This document shows, piece after piece, positions 8,718-17,434 of a stretch of DNA of 64,000 bases; position 1 is the first letter of the stretch; every line of letters begins with the position of its first letter. The notes below the pieces were generated by a model that had not been told where the DNA came from, did not search any database, and saw only the letters and a program-made list of their open reading frames with translations. This DNA is from Segatella baroniae DSM 16972 = JCM 13447 (lineage in GTDB: Bacteria > Bacteroidota > Bacteroidia > Bacteroidales > Bacteroidaceae), in the NCBI RefSeq assembly GCF_000426585.1, contig NZ_AUFQ01000001.1, forward strand, positions 186,001 to 250,000. Reading direction: 5' to 3'. A program made the translations under genes and the position numbers.

Positions 8718-9695
8718 ATGAAAACAAGCATAGAAGACAGAATCAAAGAATCGAAATCATACGGTTTGCAGTGCCTGAAAGATGAAGCGGAAGCCATCCG
8801 GAACTTGACACTTCAACTGGATGAGAACTTCGAGAAGGCGGTGGAAATGATTTATTCCTGCCATGGGAAAGTGATTGTGACCGGTGTAGGCAAAAGCGGA
8901 AACATCGGCGCGAAGATTGCGGCGACACTGGCGTCGACCGGCACGCCGGCCTTCTTCATCAATCCACTCGACGTCTATCACGGCGACCTTGGCGTGATGA
9001 CTTCGGACGACGTGGTGCTGGCGTTGAGCAACAGCGGCCAAACCGACGAGCTGCTACGGTTCATCCCCATGGTACTGCACATGAACGTGCCCATCATCTC
9101 GATGACCAGCAACCCCGATTCACTCCTGGCGAAATACAGCAACGCCCACATCAAGGTGTGGGTGGAGCATGAAGCCTGCCCGCTCAACCTGGCGCCGACC
9201 AGCAGCACCACGGCCGCCTTGGCCATGGGCGACGCCTTGGCGGTGGCCTTGATGACCGTGCGGGACTTCAAGCCGAGGGATTTCGCTCAATTCCACCCGG
9301 GCGGGGAACTGGGACGGAAGCTTCTGACAACGGCCGAAGATGTCATGCGCACGGAAGACTTGCCCATCATCTCCAAAGACATGAACTTGGGAGAAGCAAT
9401 CATCCACGTGAGCAAAGGCAAACTCGGACTGGGGGTTTCGCTGGAAGGCAATCAGGTCATCGGCTTGATTACAGACGGCGACATCAGAAGAGCCATGGAG
9501 AAATGGCAGGCGGAGTTCTTCAACAAGACGGTCAGCGACATCATGACACGCAACCCGAAGCAGGTGTCGCCCAAGACCAAGATTTCGGAAATCCAAAAAA
9601 TCATGCACGAACACAAGATTCACAACGTCCTCGTGGTGGACAAAGAGAACCACTTGATGGGCGTCGTGGACAGCTACGCAGCCACGCTCCTATGA
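8718..9695 (+). CDS. kdsD: Arabinose-5-phosphate isomerase
   Basis: A 325-residue SIS-domain isomerase converting ribulose-5-phosphate to arabinose-5-phosphate, the first committed step to KDO. The SIS domain (about 30-180) holds VTGVGKSGNIGAKIAATLAS and LSNSGQTDEL. Two CBS motifs follow (about 205-265 and 272-325; VMRTEDLPIIS and IMTRNPKQVSPK), as in the KdsD/KpsF family. Its stop overlaps the start of the cardiolipin synthase gene (ATGA at 9692-9695), so these are in one transcript. Nothing appears missing. Confidence 0.97.
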   Translation: MKTSIEDRIKESKSYGLQCLKDEAEAIRNLTLQLDENFEKAVEMIYSCHGKVIVTGVGKSGNIGAKIAATLASTGTPAFFINPLDVYHGDLGVMTSDDVVLALSNSGQTDELLRFIPMVLHMNVPIISMTSNPDSLLAKYSNAHIKVWVEHEACPLNLAPTSSTTAALAMGDALAVALMTVRDFKPRDFAQFHPGGELGRKLLTTAEDVMRTEDLPIISKDMNLGEAIIHVSKGKLGLGVSLEGNQVIGLITDGDIRRAMEKWQAEFFNKTVSDIMTRNPKQVSPKTKISEIQKIMHEHKIHNVLVVDKENHLMGVVDSYAATLL

Positions 9696-10999
9696 ACGGA
9701 ACGAACCACATGGGGCTTGTCCTGAAAAGACGAATCGCCCTTTCCGTTCTCTTGCTTCTGGCTCTCCTGGCCGCGCCCGGCGACAGTCATGCGCAGACGG
9801 CAGACTCTCTTGTCGCCACAGACTTGAGGAGGGAAGGTGTAACCTTCAGCCACAACAATTCGGTGGCACTGCTGACAGACGGCCAGCAGAAGTTCGACGA
9901 CCTGTTCAGGGCGATTGGACAAGCGAAAGAAAGCGTGCATCTGGAGTATTTCAATTTCAGAAACGACTCCATAGCCCGCATGCTGTTTGAACTTCTCACG
10001 GCAAAAGCCAAGCAGGGAGTTGAAGTAAGGGCTATATTCGACGCCTTCGGAAATGCTTCGAACAACCGCCCGCTGAAGAAACGCCATCTGGACAGCATAA
10101 GAGCCGGAGGAATAGAAATCTACAAGTTCGACCCGATTACATTCCCTTGGGTCAACCATGTGTTCGCCCGAGACCATCGGAAGATTGTCGTCATTGACGG
10201 AAGAATCGCCTACACGGGAGGGATGAATGTTGCCGACTATTACATAAAGGGGACCGAGGTGGTCGGCGAGTGGCACGACATGCACTGCCGCATCTCGGGC
10301 GAAGAGGTGAACACGCTTCAGCGCATCTTCATCAAGATGTGGAACAAAGTCGCCCGCCGGAATATCGACGTCGTCAAATACTTAAAAGGTGGAAGCGACA
10401 TTTCCTACTTCACGAACCTGAAGGAAGATGAATGTACCGACAGAGGGAGCAAGATGGTTGGTATCATCAATCGCGAGCCCCGCACCAGCAACAAGATCAT
10501 CAGGACATTCTATCTTTCAGCCATCAATCACGCGCGGGACAGCATAAAACTCATCAATCCGTATTTCACGCTGAACCATCAAATAAAAAAAGCGTTGAAG
10601 CAGGCGGTCAAAAGGGGGGTGAAGGTCGAGATCATGCTCAGTGTCAAGAGTGACATTCCGCTTACTCCGGACTGCGGATTCTTCAACGCTCACAAACTGA
10701 TGAAGGCCGGTTGCGACGTCTGGATGTACAAGCGGGGGTTCCACCATACGAAAATCATCACCATAGACGGGAGCCTGTGCACCGTCGGAAGCGCCAACCT
10801 AAACGCAAGGAGCCTGAGCTGGGATTACGAAGAGAACGCCGTCATTCTCGACAAATGCACGACCAGGCAATTGGACTGTTTGTTTGACAGCGAAAAAGCC
10901 GACTGCTTCAAGCTGACAAGCGACAGTTGGAACCAATGGAGGACCGGTTGGCAAAAATTCAAAGGCTGGTTTGCACACCTGCTGTCCCCATTTCTATAA
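9692..10999 (+). CDS. cls: Cardiolipin synthase, phospholipase D family
   Basis: A 435-residue PLD-superfamily protein expected to make cardiolipin from phosphatidylglycerol or related lipids. It has an N-terminal hydrophobic signal or anchor (LSVLLLLALLAAP). Two HKD motifs are present: HRKIVVID (H162) followed by GGMN, and HTKIITID (H352) followed by GSANLN. Both are complete, so the enzyme should be active. It lacks the two transmembrane helices of classical ClsA; the single N-terminal segment ending near SHAQ looks cleavable, which would place it in the periplasm. ATG 9692 overlaps the kdsD stop; a second in-frame ATG at 9710 lies closer to the hydrophobic segment and could be the real start. 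Confidence 0.88.
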   Translation: MNGTNHMGLVLKRRIALSVLLLLALLAAPGDSHAQTADSLVATDLRREGVTFSHNNSVALLTDGQQKFDDLFRAIGQAKESVHLEYFNFRNDSIARMLFELLTAKAKQGVEVRAIFDAFGNASNNRPLKKRHLDSIRAGGIEIYKFDPITFPWVNHVFARDHRKIVVIDGRIAYTGGMNVADYYIKGTEVVGEWHDMHCRISGEEVNTLQRIFIKMWNKVARRNIDVVKYLKGGSDISYFTNLKEDECTDRGSKMVGIINREPRTSNKIIRTFYLSAINHARDSIKLINPYFTLNHQIKKALKQAVKRGVKVEIMLSVKSDIPLTPDCGFFNAHKLMKAGCDVWMYKRGFHHTKIITIDGSLCTVGSANLNARSLSWDYEENAVILDKCTTRQLDCLFDSEKADCFKLTSDSWNQWRTGWQKFKGWFAHLLSPFL

Positions 11000-11039
11000 A
11001 GGAACATCAAGACATTGGAATCTATACAAAATCTTTGAA

Positions 11040-11633
11040 ATGAGCAAAAGACCCAAAATCGCCATCATCGACCGCAACACGTTGGCCATGATTGGATTGA
11101 AACAAATTCTCCAGAACGTCATGCCCATCATGGAAGTGGACATGTTCAGGTCTGTCGAAGACATGCTCCAAAATGAGCCCGACTCATACGTACACTACTT
11201 TGCGGCCATCAACATTGTCCTCGAAGACCGCTCCTTCTTCAACGACAGAAGGTCGAAAACCATCATACTGACAATCTCGCACGACCCCAATTCTCAGCTG
11301 AAAGGCTTCAACAGCCTATGTTTGAGCGTGCCGGAAGAGCAACTCGTCAAGGATTTGCTCGTGCTGGAACAGCACGGACATCCGCATGGCGAGCACTTCC
11401 CAGACATGCCCAAGGCCCTCAAAGCCAAGATTTTGAGCGATCGGGAGGTAGAAGTGCTCTCGCTCGTCGCCCAAGGATTGCTCAACAAAGAAATCGCGGA
11501 ACGACTCAACATCGGCATGACGACCGTGATAACGCATCGTAAAAACATCATTGAAAAACTGGGACTGAAAAGCGTGTCCGCGTTGACCATCTATGCGGTC
11601 ATGCACGGATATGTGGACATCAACAAGATATAA
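11040..11633 (+). CDS. LuxR-type regulator with degenerate receiver domain
   Basis: A 197-residue DNA-binding regulator. Residues about 5-115 follow the fold order of a response-regulator receiver (KIAIIDRNTLAMIGL at the start), but the usual acidic pair is reduced to one Asp. The segment where the phosphorylated Asp should sit (YFAAINIVLEDRSFF) has none in the expected place, so phosphorylation is doubtful. The C-terminal part (about 130-190) is a good LuxR helix-turn-helix (LSDREVEVLSLVAQGLLNKE, then TVITHRKNIIEKLGL). It starts 40 bases after cls and probably ends the envelope operon. The ATG at 11040 fits the receiver start; an upstream in-frame start adds unrelated residues. Confidence 0.85.
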   Translation: MSKRPKIAIIDRNTLAMIGLKQILQNVMPIMEVDMFRSVEDMLQNEPDSYVHYFAAINIVLEDRSFFNDRRSKTIILTISHDPNSQLKGFNSLCLSVPEEQLVKDLLVLEQHGHPHGEHFPDMPKALKAKILSDREVEVLSLVAQGLLNKEIAERLNIGMTTVITHRKNIIEKLGLKSVSALTIYAVMHGYVDINKI

Positions 11634-11675
11634 AAGCCGTGAAGGGCAGGATTCGGCAGACACACTGCACCAGGG

Positions 11676-11864
11676 TCACTCTTCCTCTTCCCAAAGATCG
11701 GTTCTGCGGGACTGTGCCGTGATGTCATCCGGCAATCCATCCTCATACATTCTCAGATGAATGGTTTTGTCGGATGGGCCGCTTGCAGCCAAAATGGAAG
11801 ATTCCAACTCCAATTCGACGGCTTTCATTGCCGGCTTTACGTAAGGTTTCAACAAGTTTTTCAT
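11676..11864 (-). CDS. Small 'MKNLLKPYVKPAM' protein of 62 residues
   Basis: A 62-residue ORF whose start (MKNLLKPYVKPAMKAVELE) and following ESSILAASG match a widespread group of short Bacteroidota proteins of the pattern 'M-K-K-x-Y-x-K-P-x-M', where the region around LxxSG is often a processing or peptide-like segment. The tail is acidic (DLWEEEE). The function is unknown; some such proteins are encoded beside export or maturation genes, but none is obvious here. It lies downstream of the terminator that ends the exopolysaccharide operon, so it probably has its own promoter, which I could not identify. Confidence 0.7.
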   Translation of the reverse strand: MKNLLKPYVKPAMKAVELELESSILAASGPSDKTIHLRMYEDGLPDDITAQSRRTDLWEEEE

Positions 11865-11893
11865 GCTTTTTAGATGTTGGGATAAATAAAATG

Positions 11894-11930
11894 TTGGAAA
11901 CAAAGGCTCCCCTTGTTTCCAACAAGTAAT
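11894..11930 (-). terminator. Terminator of the rfbA-wzc-HAD operon
   Basis: TTGGAAACAA at 11894-11903 pairs with TTGTTTCCAA at 11913-11922. On the minus strand the stem is followed by CATTTTATTTAT. It lies just downstream of the HAD gene stop. Confidence 0.75.
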
Positions 11931-11940
11931 CAATTACCTC

Positions 11941-12375
11941 TCAAAAGGGCCACCATCGCTTCGCCTTCGGCCTGCTTTCAGCCGCAAAAAGCTGCTCTTT
12001 TACACGCTCACGGATGACCTCTTTCAAACTGTAGTTGTCGTGAATCATGCGGTAAATCTGCCCCCACTCCAGAAGTCCGCCTACATTGCGGTCGTCGATG
12101 AACAGGTCTGCCTTCAATTTGCGGGAGAAATGGTTGTTGTTTTCAACCTTCTCTTCGGGATAGTCTCTGTTGACGGCCCAGAACTCCACCCCCCTTTCCC
12201 TACACCAGTCGACCGCTTCCTGGAGCAACCGGCCTTCGCGCACACTCCACAAGATGAGCTGGTGGCCATCACGGGCCAGCATGCGGAGCGTTTCGGTGGC
12301 AAAGGGAAGCTCTTCGCCGATGGCCGGGTATTCATGTGTGACGATTGTTCCGTCAAAATCCACAGCTATTTTCAT
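11941..12375 (-). CDS. Small HAD-superfamily hydrolase
   Basis: A 144-residue protein with the HAD nucleophile motif VDFDGTIV at residues 4-11, LILWSVREGR as the second motif region, and a late acidic pair in ADLFIDDRNVG. It lacks a cap domain, like the compact Bacteroidota 'BT0820-type' HAD proteins. It is probably a phosphatase, but the substrate is unknown. It begins six bases after the Wzc-like kinase gene, so it belongs to the exopolysaccharide operon and may act on a sugar phosphate or phosphoprotein there; that role is inferred from position only. Confidence 0.85.
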   Translation of the reverse strand: MKIAVDFDGTIVTHEYPAIGEELPFATETLRMLARDGHQLILWSVREGRLLQEAVDWCRERGVEFWAVNRDYPEEKVENNNHFSRKLKADLFIDDRNVGGLLEWGQIYRMIHDNYSLKEVIRERVKEQLFAAESRPKAKRWWPF

Positions 12376-12381
12376 GGCCTT

Positions 12382-14943
12382 CTATTTCTTAATCGAATCG
12401 TCGTTTTTGTCTCCATAGTGGCTGTTGGAATAGTTTCCGTAGCTGCCATACGAACCATAACTGCCATAACGTCCATAACTTCCGTAGGCACCATAGCCAC
12501 CATAGCGGCCGTAATTCCCATAGCTGCCTCCGAGCCGTGCGTAGCGCCCATACTTGGCGTATTTGCCATAACCGTAATAGTAGCCATGTTTCTTCTTCGA
12601 CATGTCAATGCCATTGATGACGATGCAGACATTGGGCAGCTTGTTGCCGTCGGCCAGGGAATTGACCAGGCCGACACTCTCCTTGGCAGTATAGTCGGCG
12701 CGTGTCATGACAACGGTCGCGTCGGTAACACGGGCGATTTGCAACGTATCGGTGACAAGTCCAACAGGAGCCGTGTCGACGATTACATAGTCATACATCT
12801 GCCGGAGTTGCTCGAAGATGGAGTCCAACGACGTGCGCGTCAAGAGTTCGGCAGGATTGGGAGGCGTCGGACCGGCCATGAGCAATTCCAGATTGTGATT
12901 GATTCCCGAAGCGAGTATCTGCTTGCGAATGTCTTGCTCTGTGGGATTGGCCTGAATCAGCAAATTGGTAATGCCGTGTTGATGGTCGTCGATTTCAAAG
13001 AGCTCTGCCAGACGCGGCTTGCGAATATCCAATCCCACGAGAATGACTTTCCGACCAAGCAGCGCAAAGCTCACGGCAAGATTGGATGCGGTGAATGTCT
13101 TGCCTTCGCCCGAAGTGGTGGAAGTGAAAGCGATGACCTTCTCATCCCCTTTCAGAATGAACTGGAGATTCGTTCTGAGACTTCGGAAGATTTCCTCCAT
13201 CAGATTGTTCTTATTCTCATGCACAACGATGTCGGCCTTCGTCTTTGAGGTTTCACTGGCGACCGGAATGTCCGCGATGATGGGCAGCTTCGTCAGTCGG
13301 ATGACATCCATGTGACCCTCAATGCGGTAACTGAAGAATTGGAGAACGAAGATGACGACTACCGGCATGCCGAGGCCCAAGACAAAGGCTATCAAAAAGA
13401 TGATGGCTGACTTGGGGCTGACCTTGCCATCGCATTCAGGGTCGTCAATCAACTTGCCCTTGTCGGCTGTTGCAGCAAGCGAGATGGAGTTTTCCTCACG
13501 CTTTTGAAGCAACATGAGATAGAGTCCCGACTTCACCTCCTGCTGTCGTCCTATCTGCGTGAGCATGCGCTCCTGTTCGGGAGTTGCGCCCACGTCGCCA
13601 CTGTACTTGCTGAACTGTGCAGCAACGGAGTTGCGCTGGATTTCCATATTCCTGCGCGACTGATTCATGGCACGACGAATGCTGTTGCCCAAATCGTCCA
13701 GCTGAGCTGTAAGCGGCGTGACCGTAGGACTTGTTTCGGAAGCACTGCGCAACAAACGCTTGCGGTCCATGGCAATTTCATTGTATTTGTTGATCAATGC
13801 CGTCGCGTTTTGATCATTCAAGCCCACATTTGACGGCAAGGCTTCATATTTATTTCCAGGTTGATTCATGTATAGGCTCATCTCATTGAGCAACGCGACT
13901 TGCATGTTGGCCTCAGCCAATTTCTGGGCGAACACATCCTGGTTGGCAACAGCCTGTCCCGCATTCATCTTCAACTCGACCATGTTGTTGCGACGCTTGT
14001 AGTTCTCAAGCGTCCCTTCGGTGCTGCCAAGCTCCGCGTTGATTTTCTCAAGTCGCGAATTGATGAAGGCCTCCGTCTTCTGGGCCACTTCGTTTTTGTC
14101 TTCGTTGGCCTGCCGGTTGTAGACGATTGCCAGCTGCTTCAAGTAGTCAGTAGCACGTTGCGGAAGTTCGTCACGAAGCGTAAGTTGCGCTATAGTAGTA
14201 GTTTTGGAGGTTTGGTTTACGGTAAGGTTCTTGATATATTTGGCGGCTGCCATCTTGGGTGACATCAACCTCACTTTCAACACTTGCCTGTCGTTGAGAT
14301 CCTGCATCGGTGAAAGCATGTTGCGGGTGATGCGGATTACACCGATGCGGGTATTGACCAATGCGGGGATTCGGGTCACCCGCTTGTCAATATCGTAGGG
14401 GCCGCCCGCCCGCCCTTCACTTCGCGGAACAAAATACTTCCCCACGATGTTGTAGCCAGAGCCAACCTTCTCTATCGTCATGTCGACAGGACGGTTCAGG
14501 CGGTCCAAATGGGCCGCATCCAAGTCTACGTTGAACGGTTGTGTATGGTACAACTCCTGACTTCTGATATTGCCCTCGACAAAGTAGTTGGTATAGATTT
14601 TCATGTCACGGACAGCCGCCTGCGCAAGGGAGTGCGAGGCAAGCAGCTCTATTTCGTTGTCTATACCATTCGAATTGGAGATGAGTCCTAAATTGACAGC
14701 ATTCTCAATACTGTTGCCACGTCGCTTGTTGTCGTCATCCTTGATCAGCAGTTTGGCATAGGCCTGATACATGGGCGTGGCATAACGAAGATAAATGTAA
14801 GCAGCGCCAAGGCAGATCATGAGCGAAAGGACAAACCACTTCCAGTTGAGAACGACCATCGTATAAATGGCTTGAAAGTCGAAAGAGGAACGTTCCTCCT
14901 GTTCGAGCATTTTTTCAGGGACTACATTCTTATTTTCTTCCAT
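12382..14943 (-). CDS. Wzc-like polysaccharide co-polymerase/tyrosine kinase
   Basis: An 853-residue inner-membrane protein controlling exopolysaccharide chain length and export. Order: cytoplasmic N-terminus; first membrane helix (about 34-52, WFVLSLMICLGAAYIYL); Wzz-type and coiled-coil periplasmic part (about 60-490); second membrane helix (about 500-525, AIIFLIAFVLGLGMPVVVIF); BY-kinase domain (about 580-780) with Walker A TTSGEGKT (K615), Walker A' ILVGLDIRKP and Walker B VIVDTAPVG. The tail (about 788-853) is a Tyr/Gly repeat tract (YYYGYGKYAKYGRY, then repeated YGSYG) with many tyrosines, the likely autophosphorylation cluster, and it is unusually long. It lies in an operon with rfbA upstream and a HAD protein downstream. 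Confidence 0.92.
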   Translation of the reverse strand: MEENKNVVPEKMLEQEERSSFDFQAIYTMVVLNWKWFVLSLMICLGAAYIYLRYATPMYQAYAKLLIKDDDNKRRGNSIENAVNLGLISNSNGIDNEIELLASHSLAQAAVRDMKIYTNYFVEGNIRSQELYHTQPFNVDLDAAHLDRLNRPVDMTIEKVGSGYNIVGKYFVPRSEGRAGGPYDIDKRVTRIPALVNTRIGVIRITRNMLSPMQDLNDRQVLKVRLMSPKMAAAKYIKNLTVNQTSKTTTIAQLTLRDELPQRATDYLKQLAIVYNRQANEDKNEVAQKTEAFINSRLEKINAELGSTEGTLENYKRRNNMVELKMNAGQAVANQDVFAQKLAEANMQVALLNEMSLYMNQPGNKYEALPSNVGLNDQNATALINKYNEIAMDRKRLLRSASETSPTVTPLTAQLDDLGNSIRRAMNQSRRNMEIQRNSVAAQFSKYSGDVGATPEQERMLTQIGRQQEVKSGLYLMLLQKREENSISLAATADKGKLIDDPECDGKVSPKSAIIFLIAFVLGLGMPVVVIFVLQFFSYRIEGHMDVIRLTKLPIIADIPVASETSKTKADIVVHENKNNLMEEIFRSLRTNLQFILKGDEKVIAFTSTTSGEGKTFTASNLAVSFALLGRKVILVGLDIRKPRLAELFEIDDHQHGITNLLIQANPTEQDIRKQILASGINHNLELLMAGPTPPNPAELLTRTSLDSIFEQLRQMYDYVIVDTAPVGLVTDTLQIARVTDATVVMTRADYTAKESVGLVNSLADGNKLPNVCIVINGIDMSKKKHGYYYGYGKYAKYGRYARLGGSYGNYGRYGGYGAYGSYGRYGSYGSYGSYGNYSNSHYGDKNDDSIKK

Positions 14944-15002
14944 TTAAGTATTTCTATTTATATATTCCATTACTAATCAACTAATCAAGGGAGGCAAACC
15001 CC

Positions 15003-15875
15003 TTATTTTGCAAGAAGACCGAGAAGATACTTGCCGTATTCGTTCTTAAGCATAGGTTCGGCCGCCCGTTTCAGTTGCTCCCCAGTTATCCAACCATTCT
15101 TATAAGCGATTTCTTCAAGACAGGCAACCTTCAACCCTTGGCGTTTTTCGATGACCTCGATGAAGGTGCTGGCTTCTGAAAGACTGTCGTGCGTTCCGGT
15201 GTCCAGCCATGCAAATCCCCTTTGCAGTGTCCGCACCTTGAGTGACTGCCTGGTCAGATATTGTTGGTTCACGGACGTGATTTCAAGTTCACCGCGAGCA
15301 GAAGGCTTGATGCGCTTGGCGATGTCGACGACATTGCTCGGATAGAAATAAAGCCCCACGACAGCATAGTTGCTTTTAGGGTGACTTGGCTTTTCCTCGA
15401 TGGAAAGGCAATTCCCTTTCTCGTCGATTTCCGCGACCCCATATCGTTCAGGGTCGTTGACATAATAACCGAATACACTGGCCTGCCCCCTGTCAGCAGC
15501 CTCGACGCTCTCCCTGAGCAGGCCGGTGAAGCCAGCGCCATGAAAGATATTGTCGCCCAACACCAAACAGACGGTGTCGTCACCAATAAAAGATTCACCG
15601 ATGATAAAAGCCTGTGCCAATCCATCCGGCGAAGGTTGTTCGGCATATTCGAAGCGAACACCCAGCTCATGCCCGTCGCCCAAGAGGCGTTGGAAGCCTG
15701 GCAAATCATGGGGAGTGCTGATAATTAGAATTTCGCGAATGCCTGCCAGTAACAAAGCCGAGATGGGATAATAAATCATCGGCTTGTCAAAAATAGGAAT
15801 CAGTTGCTTGCTAATTCCTTTCGTTATTGGGTAAAGGCGCGTACCGCTACCACCTGCCAAAACAATTCCCTTCAT
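15003..15875 (-). CDS. rfbA: Glucose-1-phosphate thymidylyltransferase
   Basis: A 290-residue nucleotidyltransferase making dTDP-glucose from dTTP and glucose-1-phosphate, the first step to dTDP-rhamnose. The N-terminal signature [17 protein letters not shown] is complete; [38 protein letters not shown] and [11 protein letters not shown] are all as in RmlA. Length is typical. It is the first gene of the minus-strand exopolysaccharide operon; rfbD (25159-26049) is on the plus strand some 9 kb away, and rfbB and rfbC are not in the window. Confidence 0.97.
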   Translation of the reverse strand: MKGIVLAGGSGTRLYPITKGISKQLIPIFDKPMIYYPISALLLAGIREILIISTPHDLPGFQRLLGDGHELGVRFEYAEQPSPDGLAQAFIIGESFIGDDTVCLVLGDNIFHGAGFTGLLRESVEAADRGQASVFGYYVNDPERYGVAEIDEKGNCLSIEEKPSHPKSNYAVVGLYFYPSNVVDIAKRIKPSARGELEITSVNQQYLTRQSLKVRTLQRGFAWLDTGTHDSLSEASTFIEVIEKRQGLKVACLEEIAYKNGWITGEQLKRAAEPMLKNEYGKYLLGLLAK

Positions 15876-15954
15876 TTTAATTTAGAATAATTCATGTTAT
15901 GCTCCAGAATTGAAGCCAAATCGTGACTAACAGGAACTTGACTTGATTTTGCAG

Positions 15955-15962
15955 CAAAGGTA
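15955..15962 (-). promoter_or_regulatory. Candidate -7 box for the rfbA operon
   Basis: On the minus strand TACCTTTG (15962-15955) matches TAnnTTTG. The -33 side has no clear TTTG at the usual distance. It would give a leader of about 75 nt before rfbA. Confidence 0.45.
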
Positions 15963-16020
15963 AATATTTTTGTCGAAATCTTTCGCTTTGCCCTCCAAAA
16001 ACTTTGTTTTATGTGCATTT

Positions 16021-16054
16021 TTTGCGTAAAATATGTCGAAAGTTGCTACCTTTG
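16021..16054 (+). promoter_or_regulatory. Promoter of the 16091 hypothetical gene
   Basis: TTTG (16021-16024) and TACCTTTG (16047-16054) are separated by 22 bases, slightly longer than the usual 19-21. Confidence 0.5.
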
Positions 16055-16090
16055 CACGACAAACGTATTTTTCAAGACATTATTTTTATT

Positions 16091-16714
16091 ATGGGAATAT
16101 TCAACAAGCTGTTTCATAAAAAGGAAACTGAAGCCAAAACTGGAGGAATGGAAGACTACATGACACTGGTCAGGGTCTATTTCCAGGCTTCCGTGGCAGC
16201 CAATCTCGCCATCAACAATTTGGCGATGCTGCCAGACCTGAGGACTTTCAAGACGTCTCTCCGTGTACCCACGGTGAACAACAAATTGGGTGTGGGCGAA
16301 AAGAGCCATTGCCGCAAGCTGATGAAAGAGTTTTACAAGACCGACGACCTTTTCTTCAAAGAGATAGACCAGAGCATACGCAAGAACTGCCGCAAGGTGA
16401 CGGACGTCCAGACCTACATGTTTCAATTCCAAGGGTTCTCCCAGGAATTGATGATGTTGACAGGAAATTTGATGAAATACAAGCTGCGGTTGCCATCGTT
16501 TATGAAGCGTGCCCTCTATACGATGACGCAAAAGACAGTCAACGACATCTTTTTAAAGAATGACTACACCGACGCAGGTGTCATCAAAGCAGTACTTGCC
16601 ATTCGCAAGTACAACAATCGTTTAGGATTCAGTCAAAAGTGGGTGACGGATTTCGTCTATCAAGTTGTTATGTTGGCGAAAAAAGAGCCCAAGCCTGCCG
16701 ATGCAAAGGAATAA
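16091..16714 (+). CDS. Conserved-type hypothetical protein, 207 residues
   Basis: I do not recognise a domain. The protein starts MGIFNKLFHKKETEA, then runs as a largely helical, Lys- and Met-rich sequence without signal peptide or membrane segment, so it is probably cytoplasmic. Sequences such as QASVAANLAINNLAMLPDLR and RLPSFMKRALYTMTQKTVND suggest a compact helical domain, and the last residues are charged (KKEPKPADAKE). The ATG at 16091 follows a promoter-like TACCTTTG by about 37 bases; the longer frame from 16004 would start upstream of that promoter and is rejected. It is followed by a separate promoter for the zapA cluster, so it looks monocistronic. Confidence 0.8.
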   Translation: MGIFNKLFHKKETEAKTGGMEDYMTLVRVYFQASVAANLAINNLAMLPDLRTFKTSLRVPTVNNKLGVGEKSHCRKLMKEFYKTDDLFFKEIDQSIRKNCRKVTDVQTYMFQFQGFSQELMMLTGNLMKYKLRLPSFMKRALYTMTQKTVNDIFLKNDYTDAGVIKAVLAIRKYNNRLGFSQKWVTDFVYQVVMLAKKEPKPADAKE

Positions 16715-16736
16715 ACAGGCGAAAACTTGATAAAAG

Positions 16737-16768
16737 TTTGCATTTGTCAAGAAATACTTCTATTTTTG
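16737..16768 (+). promoter_or_regulatory. Promoter of the zapA-rny cluster
   Basis: TTTG (16737-16740), a 20-base spacer and TATTTTTG (16761-16768) make a near-perfect Bacteroidota promoter. The start site would fall only about 10 bases before the ATG at 16786. Confidence 0.75.
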
Positions 16769-16785
16769 TAAGCAAATTGTAATCT

Positions 16786-17082
16786 ATGGAGTCTGCTGAA
16801 AAAAGATTGAATACGTTTTCGACTCGCGTTCGACAGATGATCATCCAATATCAAGCAATGAAGGATGAAAATGCCGGTCTCTATGCGATGGTGGACGAAC
16901 GTGACGCGAAAATCACTCTTTTGGAAGAACAATTGAAGCAGGCTAAGCAGGAATATGACAATTTAAAGATGGCAAGGATGATCGAAATCTCCGACACGGA
17001 CATGGAGGGGGCGAAAAAAAGATTGTCCAAGCTCATTAGAGACGTCAACAAATGTATCACTTTGCTCAGTGAAAAATCATAG
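16786..17082 (+). CDS. Small coiled-coil protein next to ZapA
   Basis: A 98-residue, strongly heptad-like protein (about residues 10-65: RQMIIQYQAMKDENAGLYAM, LLEEQLKQAKQEYDNLK) with no signal or membrane segment. It ends with a short helical part (KKRLSKLIRDVNKCITLL). Similar short coiled-coil proteins precede zapA in other Bacteroidota, and its size and form recall ZapB; a role as a division-ring partner is inference from these facts. It ends six bases before the zapA ATG. Confidence 0.85.
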   Translation: MESAEKRLNTFSTRVRQMIIQYQAMKDENAGLYAMVDERDAKITLLEEQLKQAKQEYDNLKMARMIEISDTDMEGAKKRLSKLIRDVNKCITLLSEKS

Positions 17083-17087
17083 TGGTC

Positions 17088-17393
17088 ATGGCGGAAGTTA
17101 ACAAAGAGGAATTACACATCAAGTTGCATTTGTACGATACAGACCTCACCGTGATTATCAATCGCGATGAAGAAAAGCTGTACAGAGATGCGGGCAAGTT
17201 GATAAACGAGACCGTCAACACCTATGCCAACATCTTTAAAGGCCAAAAAGGTGATAAGGAAATCCTGTATATGGCATTGGTCGATATAGCGTTAAGGTAT
17301 CAGCGTGAGTATAACCGCAACGATGCACAACCTTATAATGATATTCTCGACAAGTTAACTTCTGAAATAGAATCGGCTCTGAACAAGCAATAG
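17088..17393 (+). CDS. zapA: Cell division protein ZapA
   Basis: A 101-residue protein of the ZapA family, which binds and cross-links FtsZ filaments at mid-cell. The N-terminal globular part (about 5-60; IKLHLYDTDLTVIINRDEEK, YRDAGKLINETVNTY) is followed by a helical, coiled-coil C-terminus (MALVDIALRYQREYNRND). An in-frame GTG at 17082 overlaps the previous stop, but the ATG at 17088 is the more natural start. The next gene, rny, follows after 41 bases, so the three genes probably share one transcript. Confidence 0.9.
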   Translation: MAEVNKEELHIKLHLYDTDLTVIINRDEEKLYRDAGKLINETVNTYANIFKGQKGDKEILYMALVDIALRYQREYNRNDAQPYNDILDKLTSEIESALNKQ

Positions 17394-17434
17394 AACAACA
17401 GAGAATATTATCATACTTAATTAAATAAAACAAA

